Assembly (NCBI GenBank): GCA_041627895.1
Contig: JBFKQC010000076.1
Span: forward strand, 1-18,662
Origin: JBFKQC01 sp041627895
GTDB lineage: Bacteria; Pseudomonadota; Alphaproteobacteria; Rhodobacterales; Rhodobacteraceae
DNA length: 18,662 nt
Reading direction: 5' to 3'
Below are positions 1 to 7,345 of the stretch, in pieces (positions within the stretch are counted from its first letter, which is position 1; each line of letters starts with the position of its first letter). The notes beneath the pieces were generated by a model that ran no database searches, was not told the origin of the DNA, and saw nothing but the letters and a program-made list of their open reading frames with translations. The position numbers were made by a program, and so were the translations under genes.

Positions 1-53
1 CCCCTGACCAGCTTGTCAGCGGCATCCTTCGATGTTCCGGATTTCTTGTTCAT
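1..53 (-). CDS. IS3-family transposase orfA, 5' end only
   Basis: The minus strand reads ATG at 53-51 and continues MNKKSGTSKDAADKLVRG before the window edge. This N-terminus is typical of the OrfA subunit (HTH protein) of a common proteobacterial IS3-family group, in which OrfA and OrfB combine by frameshifting to make the transposase. A GGAG lies 5 bases before the ATG, which fixes the start. Only about 17 codons are visible, so completeness cannot be judged. The family call rests on recognising this short conserved N-terminus; the helix-turn-helix itself lies outside the window. Confidence 0.7.
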   Translation of the reverse strand, partial: MNKKSGTSKDAADKLVR

Positions 54-138
54 CTTCGCTCCATAGTGGCTGCGATGAACCAGAAATCCTCCGTCGCTCA
101 AACCCCGGAATCTGTCCGGTGGGCGCTGACGTCAGACA
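54..138. mobile_element. Probable terminal region of the IS3-type element
   Basis: This is the non-coding stretch upstream of orfA. Read on the minus strand it begins TGTCTGACGTCAGCGCCC, and IS3-family ends classically begin with TG, so the element's outer end is placed provisionally at 138. The opposite terminal repeat and the target-site duplication lie outside the window, so the boundary is inference. Bases from 139 onward look like the native upstream region of the lacI-type gene. Confidence 0.4.
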
Positions 139-221
139 TGCCCGGGCCGATTCATTTGACGGGGACGCTCGACCCCGGCTGAAATGGTTTACAACGACCT
201 GAATCCTTCGGATATGTTGCC

Positions 222-235
222 TGTAAACGATTACA
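222..235. promoter_or_regulatory. LacI-family operator palindrome
   Basis: TGTAAACGATTACA is an inverted repeat (TGTAA/TTACA) with a central CG. It fits the general LacI-family operator form TGWAANCGNTNWCA. It lies 77 bases upstream of the ATG of the LacI-type gene, so autoregulation is the simplest reading. A related half-site, TTTACA, occurs at about 188-193. No convincing -35/-10 pair could be placed around it. Confidence 0.6.
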
Positions 236-311
236 TGGATAACTTTCCAAATGAAGATTAGAGTCAAGCTGTCGCGCGCGGCAGCCGAGGCGACAGGACA
301 TCCGGCATCGC

Positions 312-1373
312 ATGAGCCAGAAAGCGGTCAGAATCCAGGACGTTGCGCGCGCCGCGGGCGTGTCGACGGCCACTGTCAGCCGCGCCTTCAGCAACCCCGG
401 GCTGTTGTCTGACGCCACCCGGAAGGCGGTCGAGGACGCGGTGCGCACGACCGGCTACCGCGTGAACCAGGCCGCGCGCAACCTGCGCAAGCAGCGTGCC
501 GGGGCGGTGCTGGTGCTGGTGCCGGACCTCGGCAATCCGTTCTTCTCGCAGATCCTCGCGGCGATCCGCGCCGGGTTCGCCGACACCGACTATTCGGTGC
601 TGATCGCCGATACCGCCGAATACCCCGACCGCGGCCGGTCTCTTGTCGACCACTTCCTCGATGCCCGCATCGACGGCATGATTTCGCTCGACGGGGCGCT
701 TTCCGCCCGCGATCTGCGGCTGTTCGGGCGCAGCGGCGTCGAGGACCGGATCGTCTTTGCCTGCGAATGGGTCGAGGGCGCGGCGTTCCGCTCGGTGCGC
801 AGCGACAACGAGGGCGGCGCGCGGCTGGCGGTGCGCCACCTGCACGGGCTGGGCCACCGCAGATTGGCGCATGTCACCGGGCCGCGGGGCAACATCCTGA
901 CCAGCGCCCGGCGCGACGGCGTCATCGGGGAATGCCGTGACCTCGGCTTGCCGGTGCGCGACGCGTGGATCATCCGCGGCGACTTTTCCCTGCAGGCCGG
1001 ACATGCCGCCGCAGAACGCCTGATCGCGATGACAGAGCGCCCGACGGCGGTGATCTGCGCCTCGGACATGGTGGCCTTCGGCCTGATCTCGGGTCTGCGC
1101 GGGCATGGCCTGTCGGTCCCGGGCGACATTTCGGTCGTGGGCTTCGACGATATCGAGATGTCCGAATTCTACGTCCCGGCGCTGACCACGATACGGCAGG
1201 ATCGCACCCGGATCGGGCGTCGTGCGGCGGCATTGCTGATCGACCAGCTGAAACTGGCCGGGAACGGCGACGACGCGGGCAGCGCCCGGATCGAAACGCT
1301 CGACGTCACGCTCAGCATCCGCGACAGCACCGCGTCGCCCGCCGGCAGCGCGATGCGCGATCGTACCGGCTGA
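312..1373 (+). CDS. LacI-family transcriptional regulator
   Basis: This is a 353-residue cytoplasmic repressor, close to the usual LacI/GalR length. An N-terminal helix-turn-helix spans residues 8-27 (IQDVARAAGVSTATVSRAF), followed by the hinge-helix region with NQAARNLRKQ near 52-61. A periplasmic-binding-protein-like effector domain follows to about residue 340, with the hallmark VVGFDDIEMSEFYVPALTTI near residues 276-295. The effector is normally a sugar or nucleoside, but nothing here identifies it. No catabolic or transport genes lie beside the gene, and an IS3 end sits about 170 bases upstream, so its target operon may have lain to the left or elsewhere. The ATG at 312 gives the full HTH, although only a weak Shine-Dalgarno is seen. 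Confidence 0.93.
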   Translation: MSQKAVRIQDVARAAGVSTATVSRAFSNPGLLSDATRKAVEDAVRTTGYRVNQAARNLRKQRAGAVLVLVPDLGNPFFSQILAAIRAGFADTDYSVLIADTAEYPDRGRSLVDHFLDARIDGMISLDGALSARDLRLFGRSGVEDRIVFACEWVEGAAFRSVRSDNEGGARLAVRHLHGLGHRRLAHVTGPRGNILTSARRDGVIGECRDLGLPVRDAWIIRGDFSLQAGHAAAERLIAMTERPTAVICASDMVAFGLISGLRGHGLSVPGDISVVGFDDIEMSEFYVPALTTIRQDRTRIGRRAAALLIDQLKLAGNGDDAGSARIETLDVTLSIRDSTASPAGSAMRDRTG

Positions 1374-1417
1374 GATTCGTGCTACGTCGCGCCCCGTCGC
1401 CCGGTTCGGCGGCGTGC

Positions 1418-1440
1418 GAGGGGCCGGCTCTCGGCCCCTC
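1418..1440 (+). terminator. Stem-loop after the lacI-type gene
   Basis: GAGGGGCCG at 1418-1426 pairs perfectly with CGGCCCCTC at 1432-1440 around a 5-base loop, 45 bases after the stop codon. There is no T tract, so this is a terminator-like hairpin and not a textbook intrinsic terminator. The rest of 1374-1610 shows no supported gene. Confidence 0.45.
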
Positions 1441-1610
1441 CCGGCCAAACGGCAGCCGGCTGCGGTGCCCACAACCCCAAACGGCCCAGGGCCATCCGGA
1501 TTCGCTGCCGATCGCCTGACACGTTGCGGTATCGCCGCGGATTGGCAGTGATCCCCGGCAGGGCCACCTGAGCTGTGCCGACGCAGGACAAGTTGACGAC
1601 GAGGGAAATC

Positions 1611-2084
1611 ATGTCCGATCCCTATTCCGACCTGGCCGCTCAGGATGCCGCGCTTCAGGAACGCATCGCCGACGCAATGCAGGCGCGATGCCTGGAACCG
1701 GCGCAGGTGGAAATCAGGAAAAGCTATCTCGGCGACCTGACCCTGCCCGAAGGCGCATTCGCGGTCGAACTCGGGTCCGGCACCGGACATGTGACCCGGG
1801 AACTCCTGACACTCGCCGCCGCGGAAAATGCGCTGGGGATCGAGCCCTCGCCGATCATGGTTGAACGCGCAAGACGGACCTTCTCCGGCGAAGACCGGCT
1901 TGCATTCGAAATCGGTGACGCCAGAGCGACCGGCCTGAAGGACGATTCGGTCGATCTCGTCCTCGCGCATACGCCGCTGTGCCACGTGCCGGCCACGTCC
2001 AGGGACACGCTGGAAAACGTCTACCGCTCGCATCACCCCGACGCCCAGCGGGAGGCAGTGGAGATCATGGACCGGACCCTCTGA
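1611..2084 (+). pseudogene. Chimeric ORF: truncated SAM methyltransferase fused to tyrosine-recombinase tail
   Basis: The ATG at 1611 follows GAGGG by 5 bases and opens a 157-residue frame. Residues 1 to about 127 are the start of a class I SAM-dependent methyltransferase: motif I VELGSGTGH at 52-60, the acidic end of beta-2 (GIEPSP, E78), GDARATGL near 105-112, and VLAHTPLCHVP to 127. A complete family member runs about 100 residues further. From about residue 128 the sequence switches to SRDTLENVYRSHHPDAQRE, which resembles the C-terminus of phage-type tyrosine integrases (TLxxVYGHHHPD), with Y138 at the nucleophile position. The simplest inference is a deletion that joined a methyltransferase to an integrase end near base 1990. 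Neither enzyme should be functional. The stop abuts the stop of the converging gene. Confidence 0.65.
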
Positions 2085-2876
2085 TCAGTTGATAGGCGGC
2101 TCCTCGAAGATACCCGCCTCGATCTTCTTGATGAAACGCAACAAGGCGGTCACGGCATCGAAGATATAGCGAGCCTCGGCGTGAACCAGGATTTCGTTGT
2201 CGTGTGCCAATGAGTGGTGGTTCCGAACATCATTGTACTTCTCGAACACTGAGATCGCGGACTTCATGGCCAGGTCCGAAGCCGGGGTCAGGTCGAGACT
2301 CGCCAGAACCTCCTTTCGATATTTCCCGAACCTAGCGTGAAGAGCCTGATCCGGACCGCAGTGATGCCCGCGTCGTTCCAACAGGTAGGCGAACTTCCGC
2401 ATGCAGTATGTGTGCAAGTGGTCGAGTGCGACCTCCGGCTTGTTTTGTCCGATTGTCCGTTCCAGATCACTGATCAGTTCATCCAGTGTTCTGGTCTGCT
2501 CGTATCGGTAGAGCGCATCAGTACGAGGCTGATCGGATCGGTTTTCGATGGCTACGATCAGATTCTCGAACGGTCCGTCCATGGAATCCGGAGGCGGTCC
2601 TGATGGCAGGGACGCCAGTCGTCGCCTTTCTTCCAGAAGAGCCCTCATGACCCTGGATGCCACAGAGACAGGTGCTTGTTCGAGGAATGCCACAAGCCTG
2701 TGCCGCTTCGATGTACCGTGGCACTGGTACGCCTGGTCATCGATATCAATCCGGAATTCGTCCTCGAAGAATTCGGAAAATGTTCGGTCTGAATAGTCCA
2801 AGACGTATCCGAACCCACGTGGCCAAGCCACGAAATTCTCGATAAGGGATATCTCTGATCTCTTCAGTACCGCCAT
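2085..2876 (-). CDS. Abi/HEPN-type protein, putative abortive-infection ribonuclease
   Basis: This 263-residue protein has two apparent parts. The N-terminal ~90 residues (FGYVLDYSDRTFSEFFEDEF, then GTSKRHRLVAFL) resemble the N-terminal module of proteins annotated as abortive-infection C-terminus family. The C-terminal ~120 residues are helical and end with a HEPN-type signature, VRNHHSLAH, giving R218-N-x5-H225, the usual catalytic pair of HEPN RNases. This suggests an RNA-cleaving, growth-arresting defence protein; activity is inferred, not seen. The gene is visibly less GC-rich than its neighbours (33 G/C in the 60 bases 2101-2160) and lies between an integrase remnant and a tRNA gene, which fits horizontal transfer. 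No partner antitoxin is adjacent. The ATG at 2876 lacks a strong Shine-Dalgarno. Confidence 0.7.
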   Translation of the reverse strand: MAVLKRSEISLIENFVAWPRGFGYVLDYSDRTFSEFFEDEFRIDIDDQAYQCHGTSKRHRLVAFLEQAPVSVASRVMRALLEERRRLASLPSGPPPDSMDGPFENLIVAIENRSDQPRTDALYRYEQTRTLDELISDLERTIGQNKPEVALDHLHTYCMRKFAYLLERRGHHCGPDQALHARFGKYRKEVLASLDLTPASDLAMKSAISVFEKYNDVRNHHSLAHDNEILVHAEARYIFDAVTALLRFIKKIEAGIFEEPPIN

Positions 2877-2961
2877 GGCTGATCGATACAGCGATACTCA
2901 CTTGATCTGAACCCCCATCATTGACCTGTCGCTCCAATGGTACGACTCGCCCTCCAGATAC

Positions 2962-2976
2962 CGTTCTTCAAGAACG
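2962..2976. promoter_or_regulatory. 15-base palindrome upstream of the Abi/HEPN gene
   Basis: CGTTCTT-C-AAGAACG is a perfect 7-bp inverted repeat around one base, 86 bases upstream of the ATG of the minus-strand gene. It could be an operator for that gene. It does not match the alphaproteobacterial LexA box (GTTC-N7-GTTC). The surrounding 2877-3059 interval shows no supported coding sequence. Confidence 0.35.
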
Positions 2977-3059
2977 AAACACCAACAAATCCACCCTGAA
3001 ACGTTGCGGATATCGTTGCGGTCGATTTTCGGGGGGAGGCGTGAAGAGCCTTGTTTTAT

Positions 3060-3136
3060 TGGTCGGAGTGGCGAGATTCGAACTCACGACCCCTGCCTCC
3101 CGAAGACAGTGCTCTACCAGGCTGAGCTACACTCCG
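3060..3136 (-). tRNA. tRNA-Pro(CGG)
   Basis: The minus strand folds as a complete 77-nt tRNA. The acceptor arms CGGAGTG and CACTCCG pair fully, followed by discriminator A and an encoded CCA (3062-3060). The D arm uses GCTC/GAGC, the anticodon stem is CTGTC/GGCAG, and the T arm is GTGAG-TTCGAAT-CTCGC. The 7-base anticodon loop TTCGGGA gives anticodon CGG, which reads CCG (proline). Its 3' end faces the accessory tract at lower coordinates, the usual orientation for an integrase target. No second copy of the 3' end was found in 1-3059. Confidence 0.95.
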
Positions 3137-3193
3137 ACCGCACCGCGCGGGTTATCGGCTTGGCGCCGGTTTTGCAAGGGGCGAATGGCGGCG

Positions 3194-4159
3194 CTAGTCG
3201 TGCCGGTGATGCTTCCACCAGGTCGCGCCGAGACGCGGCGAGGTGGCGGTCTCGGGCCGGGTCCGCGACTGCAGCACCGGACGCGTCAGCGTCGTGCCGC
3301 CCAGCGTCTCGCGCACCACGATGTAAAGCCCGCTCGCGATGACGATCCCGGCGCCGATCCAGGTCATGCCATCCGCCGCCTCGTCGAAGAACAGCGCGCC
3401 GTAGAGCGCCGCCCAGAGGATCTGCGAATACTGCATCGGTGCGACGACCGCCGCGTCGCCGGCCTTGTAGGCGGCGATCACCAGCAGCCCGGCGACGAAG
3501 GCGAAGACCGACATCAGCGCCACGAGCCCGAGATCCTCGACCGGCATCGGGCGATAGACGAAGGGCAGGACCGCCGCCATGACGATGAAGTTCGCCATCA
3601 TCGGATAGAGCAGCAGCACCGCGCTGCGCTCGTCGCGGCCGATCTTGCGCACGATGACCGACGCCAGCGCGCCGCAGACCGCCGCCGTCACCGCCGCGGC
3701 ATGGCCCAGCGTCAGCGGTGCCGAGCCCGGCCGCAGCACCACCAGCACCCCGATCAGACCGACCACAACCGCCGCCCAGCGGTGGATGCCGACGCGCTCG
3801 CCCAGGATCGGGATCGACAGCAGCGTGATCACCAGCGGCGCGGCGAACAGGATCGCGTAGACCTGCGCCAGCGGCAGCACCGAGAAGGCGTAGAACGCCG
3901 TGGCGCCGGTCACGATGGCCGCCGCGGTCCTGGTTGCCGTCCACCAGGGATGCGCCGGGATCAGCGTCGATTCCGCGCGGTCGCGCATCAGCATCAGCAC
4001 GACCAGCGGGAACGACAGGAGCACGCTGAAAAAGATGATCTGGAACGTCGAGTAAGTGCCGCCAAGCGTCTTCACCGCAACGTCGTGCGTTGCGAAAAGC
4101 GCAAAGGCGGCAAGCGCAAATAGCGCCGCGCGCAAGTTCGATCTTGCGTGTCCGGTCAT
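3194..4159 (-). CDS. EamA/DMT-superfamily transporter
   Basis: This 321-residue protein is predominantly hydrophobic and shows about ten membrane segments arranged as two EamA repeats (roughly residues 8-143 and 153-283), the standard layout of drug/metabolite transporters of the inner membrane. Recognisable family stretches are FYAFSVLPLAQVYAILFAAP and the second-half counterpart with APMQYSQILWAALYGALFFDE. A charged tail of about 35 residues follows. The substrate cannot be read from sequence. The gene lies 57 bases upstream of tRNA-Pro on the same strand and 109 bases after leuB. ATG at 4159 gives the expected short N-terminus before the first membrane segment. Confidence 0.88.
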   Translation of the reverse strand: MTGHARSNLRAALFALAAFALFATHDVAVKTLGGTYSTFQIIFFSVLLSFPLVVLMLMRDRAESTLIPAHPWWTATRTAAAIVTGATAFYAFSVLPLAQVYAILFAAPLVITLLSIPILGERVGIHRWAAVVVGLIGVLVVLRPGSAPLTLGHAAAVTAAVCGALASVIVRKIGRDERSAVLLLYPMMANFIVMAAVLPFVYRPMPVEDLGLVALMSVFAFVAGLLVIAAYKAGDAAVVAPMQYSQILWAALYGALFFDEAADGMTWIGAGIVIASGLYIVVRETLGGTTLTRPVLQSRTRPETATSPRLGATWWKHHRHD

Positions 4160-4211
4160 CTGCCAGGGTCCCGTTCGTTACCGCTATCAGAGACCCCGCA
4201 GCGCAGGCGGT

Positions 4212-4240
4212 CAACCCGCCAAACGCGCAGACGCGGGTTG
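4212..4240 (-). terminator. Stem-loop downstream of leuB
   Basis: CAACCCGC at 4212-4219 pairs perfectly with GCGGGTTG at 4233-4240, starting 28 bases after the leuB stop. An alternative smaller hairpin, GGCGG/CCGCC at 4206-4220, overlaps it. There is no T tract, so termination is only suggested. Confidence 0.35.
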
Positions 4241-4268
4241 CGCGGGACGCATGGCGCGCCGCGCCGCG

Positions 4269-5378
4269 TCAGCCGATTCTTGCGTCCAGCGCGCCGAGGA
4301 TAGCGTCGGTCATCTCGGTCGTGCTGACCGGCGCGCGGCCCTGCTCGCCGATCAGGTCCGCGGTGCGCAGCCCCTGGGCCAGCACCGCCTCGATCGCGGC
4401 CTCCAGCCGGTCGGCTTCGTCGCCCGCGTCGAAGCTGTAGCGCAGCGCCATCGCGAAGCTCAGGATGCAGGCGATCGGGTTCGCCTTGCCCTGCCCGGCG
4501 ATGTCCGGCGCGCTGCCATGCACCGGCTCGTACAGCGCCTTCGGCCGGCCGTTCGCCATCGGCGCGCCGAGGCTGGCCGAGGGCAGCATCCCGAGCGATC
4601 CGGTCAGCATCGCCGCCAGGTCGCTCAGCAGGTCGCCGAACAGGTTGTCGGTGACGATCACGTCGAACTGCTTGGGCCAGCGCGTCAGCTGCATCGCGCC
4701 GGCATCGGCGTACATGTGCGAAAGCTCGACGTCCGGGTATTCGGCGGCATGGACCTCGGTCACGACGTCACGCCACAGGACGCCCGATTCCATCACGTTG
4801 GCCTTCTCCATCGAGCACAGCTTGTTGGACCGCCGCCGCGCCAGTTCGAAGGCCGACCGCGCGACGCGGGCGATCTCGGATTCGGTGTAGCGCTGGGTGT
4901 TGATGCCGACGCGCTCGTTGCCTTCCTTGAACACCCCGCGCGGCTCGCCGAAATAGACGCCCGAGGTCAGCTCGCGCACGATCATGATATCCAGCCCGCC
5001 CACCACATCGGGCTTCAGCGACGAGAAATCGGCCAGGGCGTCGAAACACTGCGCCGGGCGCAGGTTGGCGTAAAGGTCCATCTCCTTGCGCAGCCGCAGC
5101 AGCCCGCGCTCGGGCTTCACGCCGAAATCCAGCGCGTCGTATTTCGGCCCGCCCACGGCGCCCAGCAGCACCGCGTCGACCTCTTGCGCCTTCGCCATGG
5201 TCGCGTCGGTCAGCGGCGTGCCGTGCGCGTCATAGGCCGCGCCGCCGACCAGATCCTCGCTGACGTCGAACCCGAGCCCCCGCCTGGCGCCGAACCAGTC
5301 GATGATCCGGCGGACCTCGGCCATGACTTCGGGGCCGATCCCGTCGCCGGGCAGGATAAGAAGCGAAGGATTGCTCAT
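4269..5378 (-). CDS. leuB: 3-isopropylmalate dehydrogenase
   Basis: LeuB oxidatively decarboxylates 3-isopropylmalate with NAD+, the third dedicated step of leucine synthesis in the cytoplasm. The 369-residue product has the normal length. It shows the N-terminal PGDGIGPE at residues 10-17, the substrate region MEKANVMESGVLWRDVV, the metal/substrate stretch VIVTDNLFGDLLSDLAAM and the NAD-binding EPVHGSAPDIAGQGKANP. The chosen ATG at 5378 follows AGAGGA at good spacing; an in-frame ATG at 5414 would add 12 atypical residues. leuB is separated from leuCD by four genes, including a LysR/epimerase pair. It lies 61 bases after the LysR gene on the same strand. Confidence 0.97.
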   Translation of the reverse strand: MSNPSLLILPGDGIGPEVMAEVRRIIDWFGARRGLGFDVSEDLVGGAAYDAHGTPLTDATMAKAQEVDAVLLGAVGGPKYDALDFGVKPERGLLRLRKEMDLYANLRPAQCFDALADFSSLKPDVVGGLDIMIVRELTSGVYFGEPRGVFKEGNERVGINTQRYTESEIARVARSAFELARRRSNKLCSMEKANVMESGVLWRDVVTEVHAAEYPDVELSHMYADAGAMQLTRWPKQFDVIVTDNLFGDLLSDLAAMLTGSLGMLPSASLGAPMANGRPKALYEPVHGSAPDIAGQGKANPIACILSFAMALRYSFDAGDEADRLEAAIEAVLAQGLRTADLIGEQGRAPVSTTEMTDAILGALDARIG

Positions 5379-5439
5379 GGCGGTCGTGTCCTCTGGCGAA
5401 TATGCGTCCGGCATCGCCTAGCCGGTCGCCCCGGGAGGG

Positions 5440-6336
5440 TCAAGAAACCAGCGGCGCCAGTCCTTCGGCCAGGTGAGTCCACACCAGCCGCACCCGCCCG
5501 GTACGCCAAAGCCGGTCGTGGGTGGCCAGCCAGAGCGGCAGCGGCGGCAACGGCAGATCCGCCGCGACACGTTCGACCGACGGGTCGGCAAGGCCGGTGT
5601 GCAGCTGCGCAAAGCCCAGCCCGCAGCCGGCGCGCACCAGTTCCCAGTTGGCGCTCTGGTTGTCGCATCGCACCGCGAACCAGTCGCGGTCGACCTGCCA
5701 GCCGAAGCCGCGGAAGCCGCGGATGATCAGGTCGCTGGTGTCGTAGCCGACGAAATCGTGCGACCGCAATTCGTCCAGCGTCGCCGGCCGCCCGCGCCGG
5801 TCGAAATAGCTCTTGGCGCCGAACAGGCCCAGCGCGACGTCGCCCAGATGCCGCGCAACGATATCCAGCTGATCCGGGCGGTACATGCGCACCGCGATGT
5901 CGGCCTCGCGGAACAGCAGGTTGTCGCTGGCATCGCTGGCGACCAGGTCCAGCGCGATCTCGGGGGCGGCCTGGCGCAGCCGAGCCAGGATCGGTGGCAA
6001 CACGTGATGCGAGACGAAGACGCTTGCGGTGATCCGGACCGTGCCGTGCATGTCCTCGGCCTCGCCCGCCGCGATCAGCGCCAGCCGCCCCGCGGCGTCC
6101 AGCATCGTGCGCGCGGGCTCCAGCAGCGCCGCGCCCGCCTCGGTCAGCGCCATGCCGCGGCGCTCGCGGCGAAACAGCGTCACGCCAAGCGATGCCTCGA
6201 TCGCCTGCACCTGCCGGCCGAGCGTCGGCTGGCTTTGCCGCATCGTTCGGGCAGCGGCGGAAAGCGATCCGCCCTCGGCCACCGCAAGGAAGGCCTGGAT
6301 CAGCGACCAGTCGATCTGTGCGAGGCGTTTTGGCAT
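5440..6336 (-). CDS. LysR-family transcriptional regulator
   Basis: This 298-residue protein has the standard LysR architecture. The N-terminal winged HTH (about residues 9-66) contains FLAVAEGGSLSAAARTMRQS and the wing sequence LFRRERRGMALTEAG. An effector-binding domain from about residue 92 starts GTVRITASVFVSHHVLPPIL. The gene is divergent from the epimerase-like gene at 6431 with a 94-base shared region holding inverted repeats, so that gene is the likeliest target, as is usual for LysR pairs. The inducer is unknown. It is transcribed toward leuB but nothing suggests it regulates leucine synthesis. Confidence 0.93.
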   Translation of the reverse strand: MPKRLAQIDWSLIQAFLAVAEGGSLSAAARTMRQSQPTLGRQVQAIEASLGVTLFRRERRGMALTEAGAALLEPARTMLDAAGRLALIAAGEAEDMHGTVRITASVFVSHHVLPPILARLRQAAPEIALDLVASDASDNLLFREADIAVRMYRPDQLDIVARHLGDVALGLFGAKSYFDRRGRPATLDELRSHDFVGYDTSDLIIRGFRGFGWQVDRDWFAVRCDNQSANWELVRAGCGLGFAQLHTGLADPSVERVAADLPLPPLPLWLATHDRLWRTGRVRLVWTHLAEGLAPLVS

Positions 6337-6387
6337 TCACCAATGAATAGCAGATCAACAAATGCTGGCAATTTCGTTTCTCATTGG
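6335..6387. promoter_or_regulatory. Candidate LysR binding region in divergent intergenic
   Basis: Two signals fit a LysR target. ATTCA-CCAA-TGAAT at 6335-6348 is a perfect inverted repeat that includes a T-N11-A spacing (T6337, A6349). CCAATGA at 6340-6346 recurs inverted as TCATTGG at 6381-6387. The first overlaps the LysR start codon, which would suit autorepression. The assignment is inferred from symmetry and divergent layout only. Confidence 0.45.
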
Positions 6388-6430
6388 AATTGGTCATTCT
6401 CTCGGCATGATCTATCGAAAGGACCACGCC

Positions 6431-7345
6431 ATGACCCAGACCGCCCTGATCCTCGGCGCCTCCGGCCGGTTCGGCCGCCACGCCGCAGACGCCTTCGACG
6501 CCGCCGGATGGACCGTCCGCCGTTTCGAACGCAAGCGCGACGACCTGACCGAAGCCGCCCGCGGCGCCGACGTCATCGTCAACGCCTGGAACCCGCCCTA
6601 CACCGATTGGGCGCGGACCCTGCCCGACCTGACCCGCCGGGTCATCGCCGCGGCAAGGGCCTCGGGCGCGACGGTGCTGATTCCCGGCAACGTCTACGTG
6701 TTCGGCGCCGGTGCGCCCGCGCGCCTTGCCGAGGATACGCCGCATGCCGCGCGCAATCCGCTCGGCCGCCTCCGGGTCGAAATGGAACGCGCCTATCGCG
6801 AGGCCGGCGTGCGCACCATCGTCCTGCGGGCCGGCGACTTTCTGGACACCGAGGCCTCGGGCAACTGGTTCGACCGGATCATCACGGCAAAGCTCGGCAA
6901 GGGCAGGTTCGTCTATCCCGGCCGGCTCAATGCGCCGCACGCCTGGGCGTTCCTGCCCGACCTCGCCCGCGCGGCCGTGGCGCTGGCCGCGATGCGCGAC
7001 CGGCTGGCGCGATTCGAGGACGTGGCGTTTCCGGGCTACGCCCTGACCGGCCGCGAGCTGGGCGAGGCCGTGCAGGCGGCGCTGGGCCGTCCGGTGCGGA
7101 TCACGCGGATGGCGTGGCTGCCGCTGTGGCTCGCCGCGCCGTTCTGGGCGATGGGGCGCAAGCTGCTCGAGATGCGCTATCTCTGGAACAAGCCGCACTG
7201 GCTCGACGGCGGCCGCCTCGCGGCGCTGCTGCCGGACTTCGAGCCGACGCCGCTGGACCAGGCGATGCGCTCAGCGCTCCAGCGCCACATCCACCCAGAC
7301 CAGCCGGTGGCGCGGCGCGCCCTCGGCGCTCAGATCGTCGTCTAG
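6431..7345 (+). CDS. NAD(P)-binding epimerase/reductase-like protein (extended SDR)
   Basis: The 304-residue product starts TQTALILGASGRFGRHAADA, a Rossmann nucleotide-binding loop of the NAD-dependent epimerase/NmrA-like extended SDR type. ARGADVIVNAWNPPYTDWAR and VLIPGNVYVFG follow as expected. The substrate is not recognisable. The ATG at 6431 is preceded by AAAGGA; the frame stays open to 6362 but the added residues are atypical. The divergent LysR gene probably controls it. The last ~25 residues run antisense through the end of the EEP gene (75-base overlap) and look like readthrough past a natural end near PTPLDQAMRSAL. Confidence 0.85.
   Translation: MTQTALILGASGRFGRHAADAFDAAGWTVRRFERKRDDLTEAARGADVIVNAWNPPYTDWARTLPDLTRRVIAAARASGATVLIPGNVYVFGAGAPARLAEDTPHAARNPLGRLRVEMERAYREAGVRTIVLRAGDFLDTEASGNWFDRIITAKLGKGRFVYPGRLNAPHAWAFLPDLARAAVALAAMRDRLARFEDVAFPGYALTGRELGEAVQAALGRPVRITRMAWLPLWLAAPFWAMGRKLLEMRYLWNKPHWLDGGRLAALLPDFEPTPLDQAMRSALQRHIHPDQPVARRALGAQIVV

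Noticed and set aside
264..2036. 590-codon minus-strand ORF opposite the lacI-type and methyltransferase genes
   Set aside because: Low-complexity Arg/Gly/Ala-rich translation with no domain; typical antisense frame of GC-rich coding DNA.
2962..2976. LexA/SOS box upstream of the Abi/HEPN gene
   Set aside because: The spacing is GTTC-N5-GAAC, which fits neither the alphaproteobacterial GTTC-N7-GTTC nor the Gram-positive GAAC-N4-GTTC form.
2921..4123. 400-codon plus-strand ORF
   Set aside because: It runs through the tRNA-Pro gene and antisense to the EamA transporter; the product is Arg/His/Gln-rich without homology.
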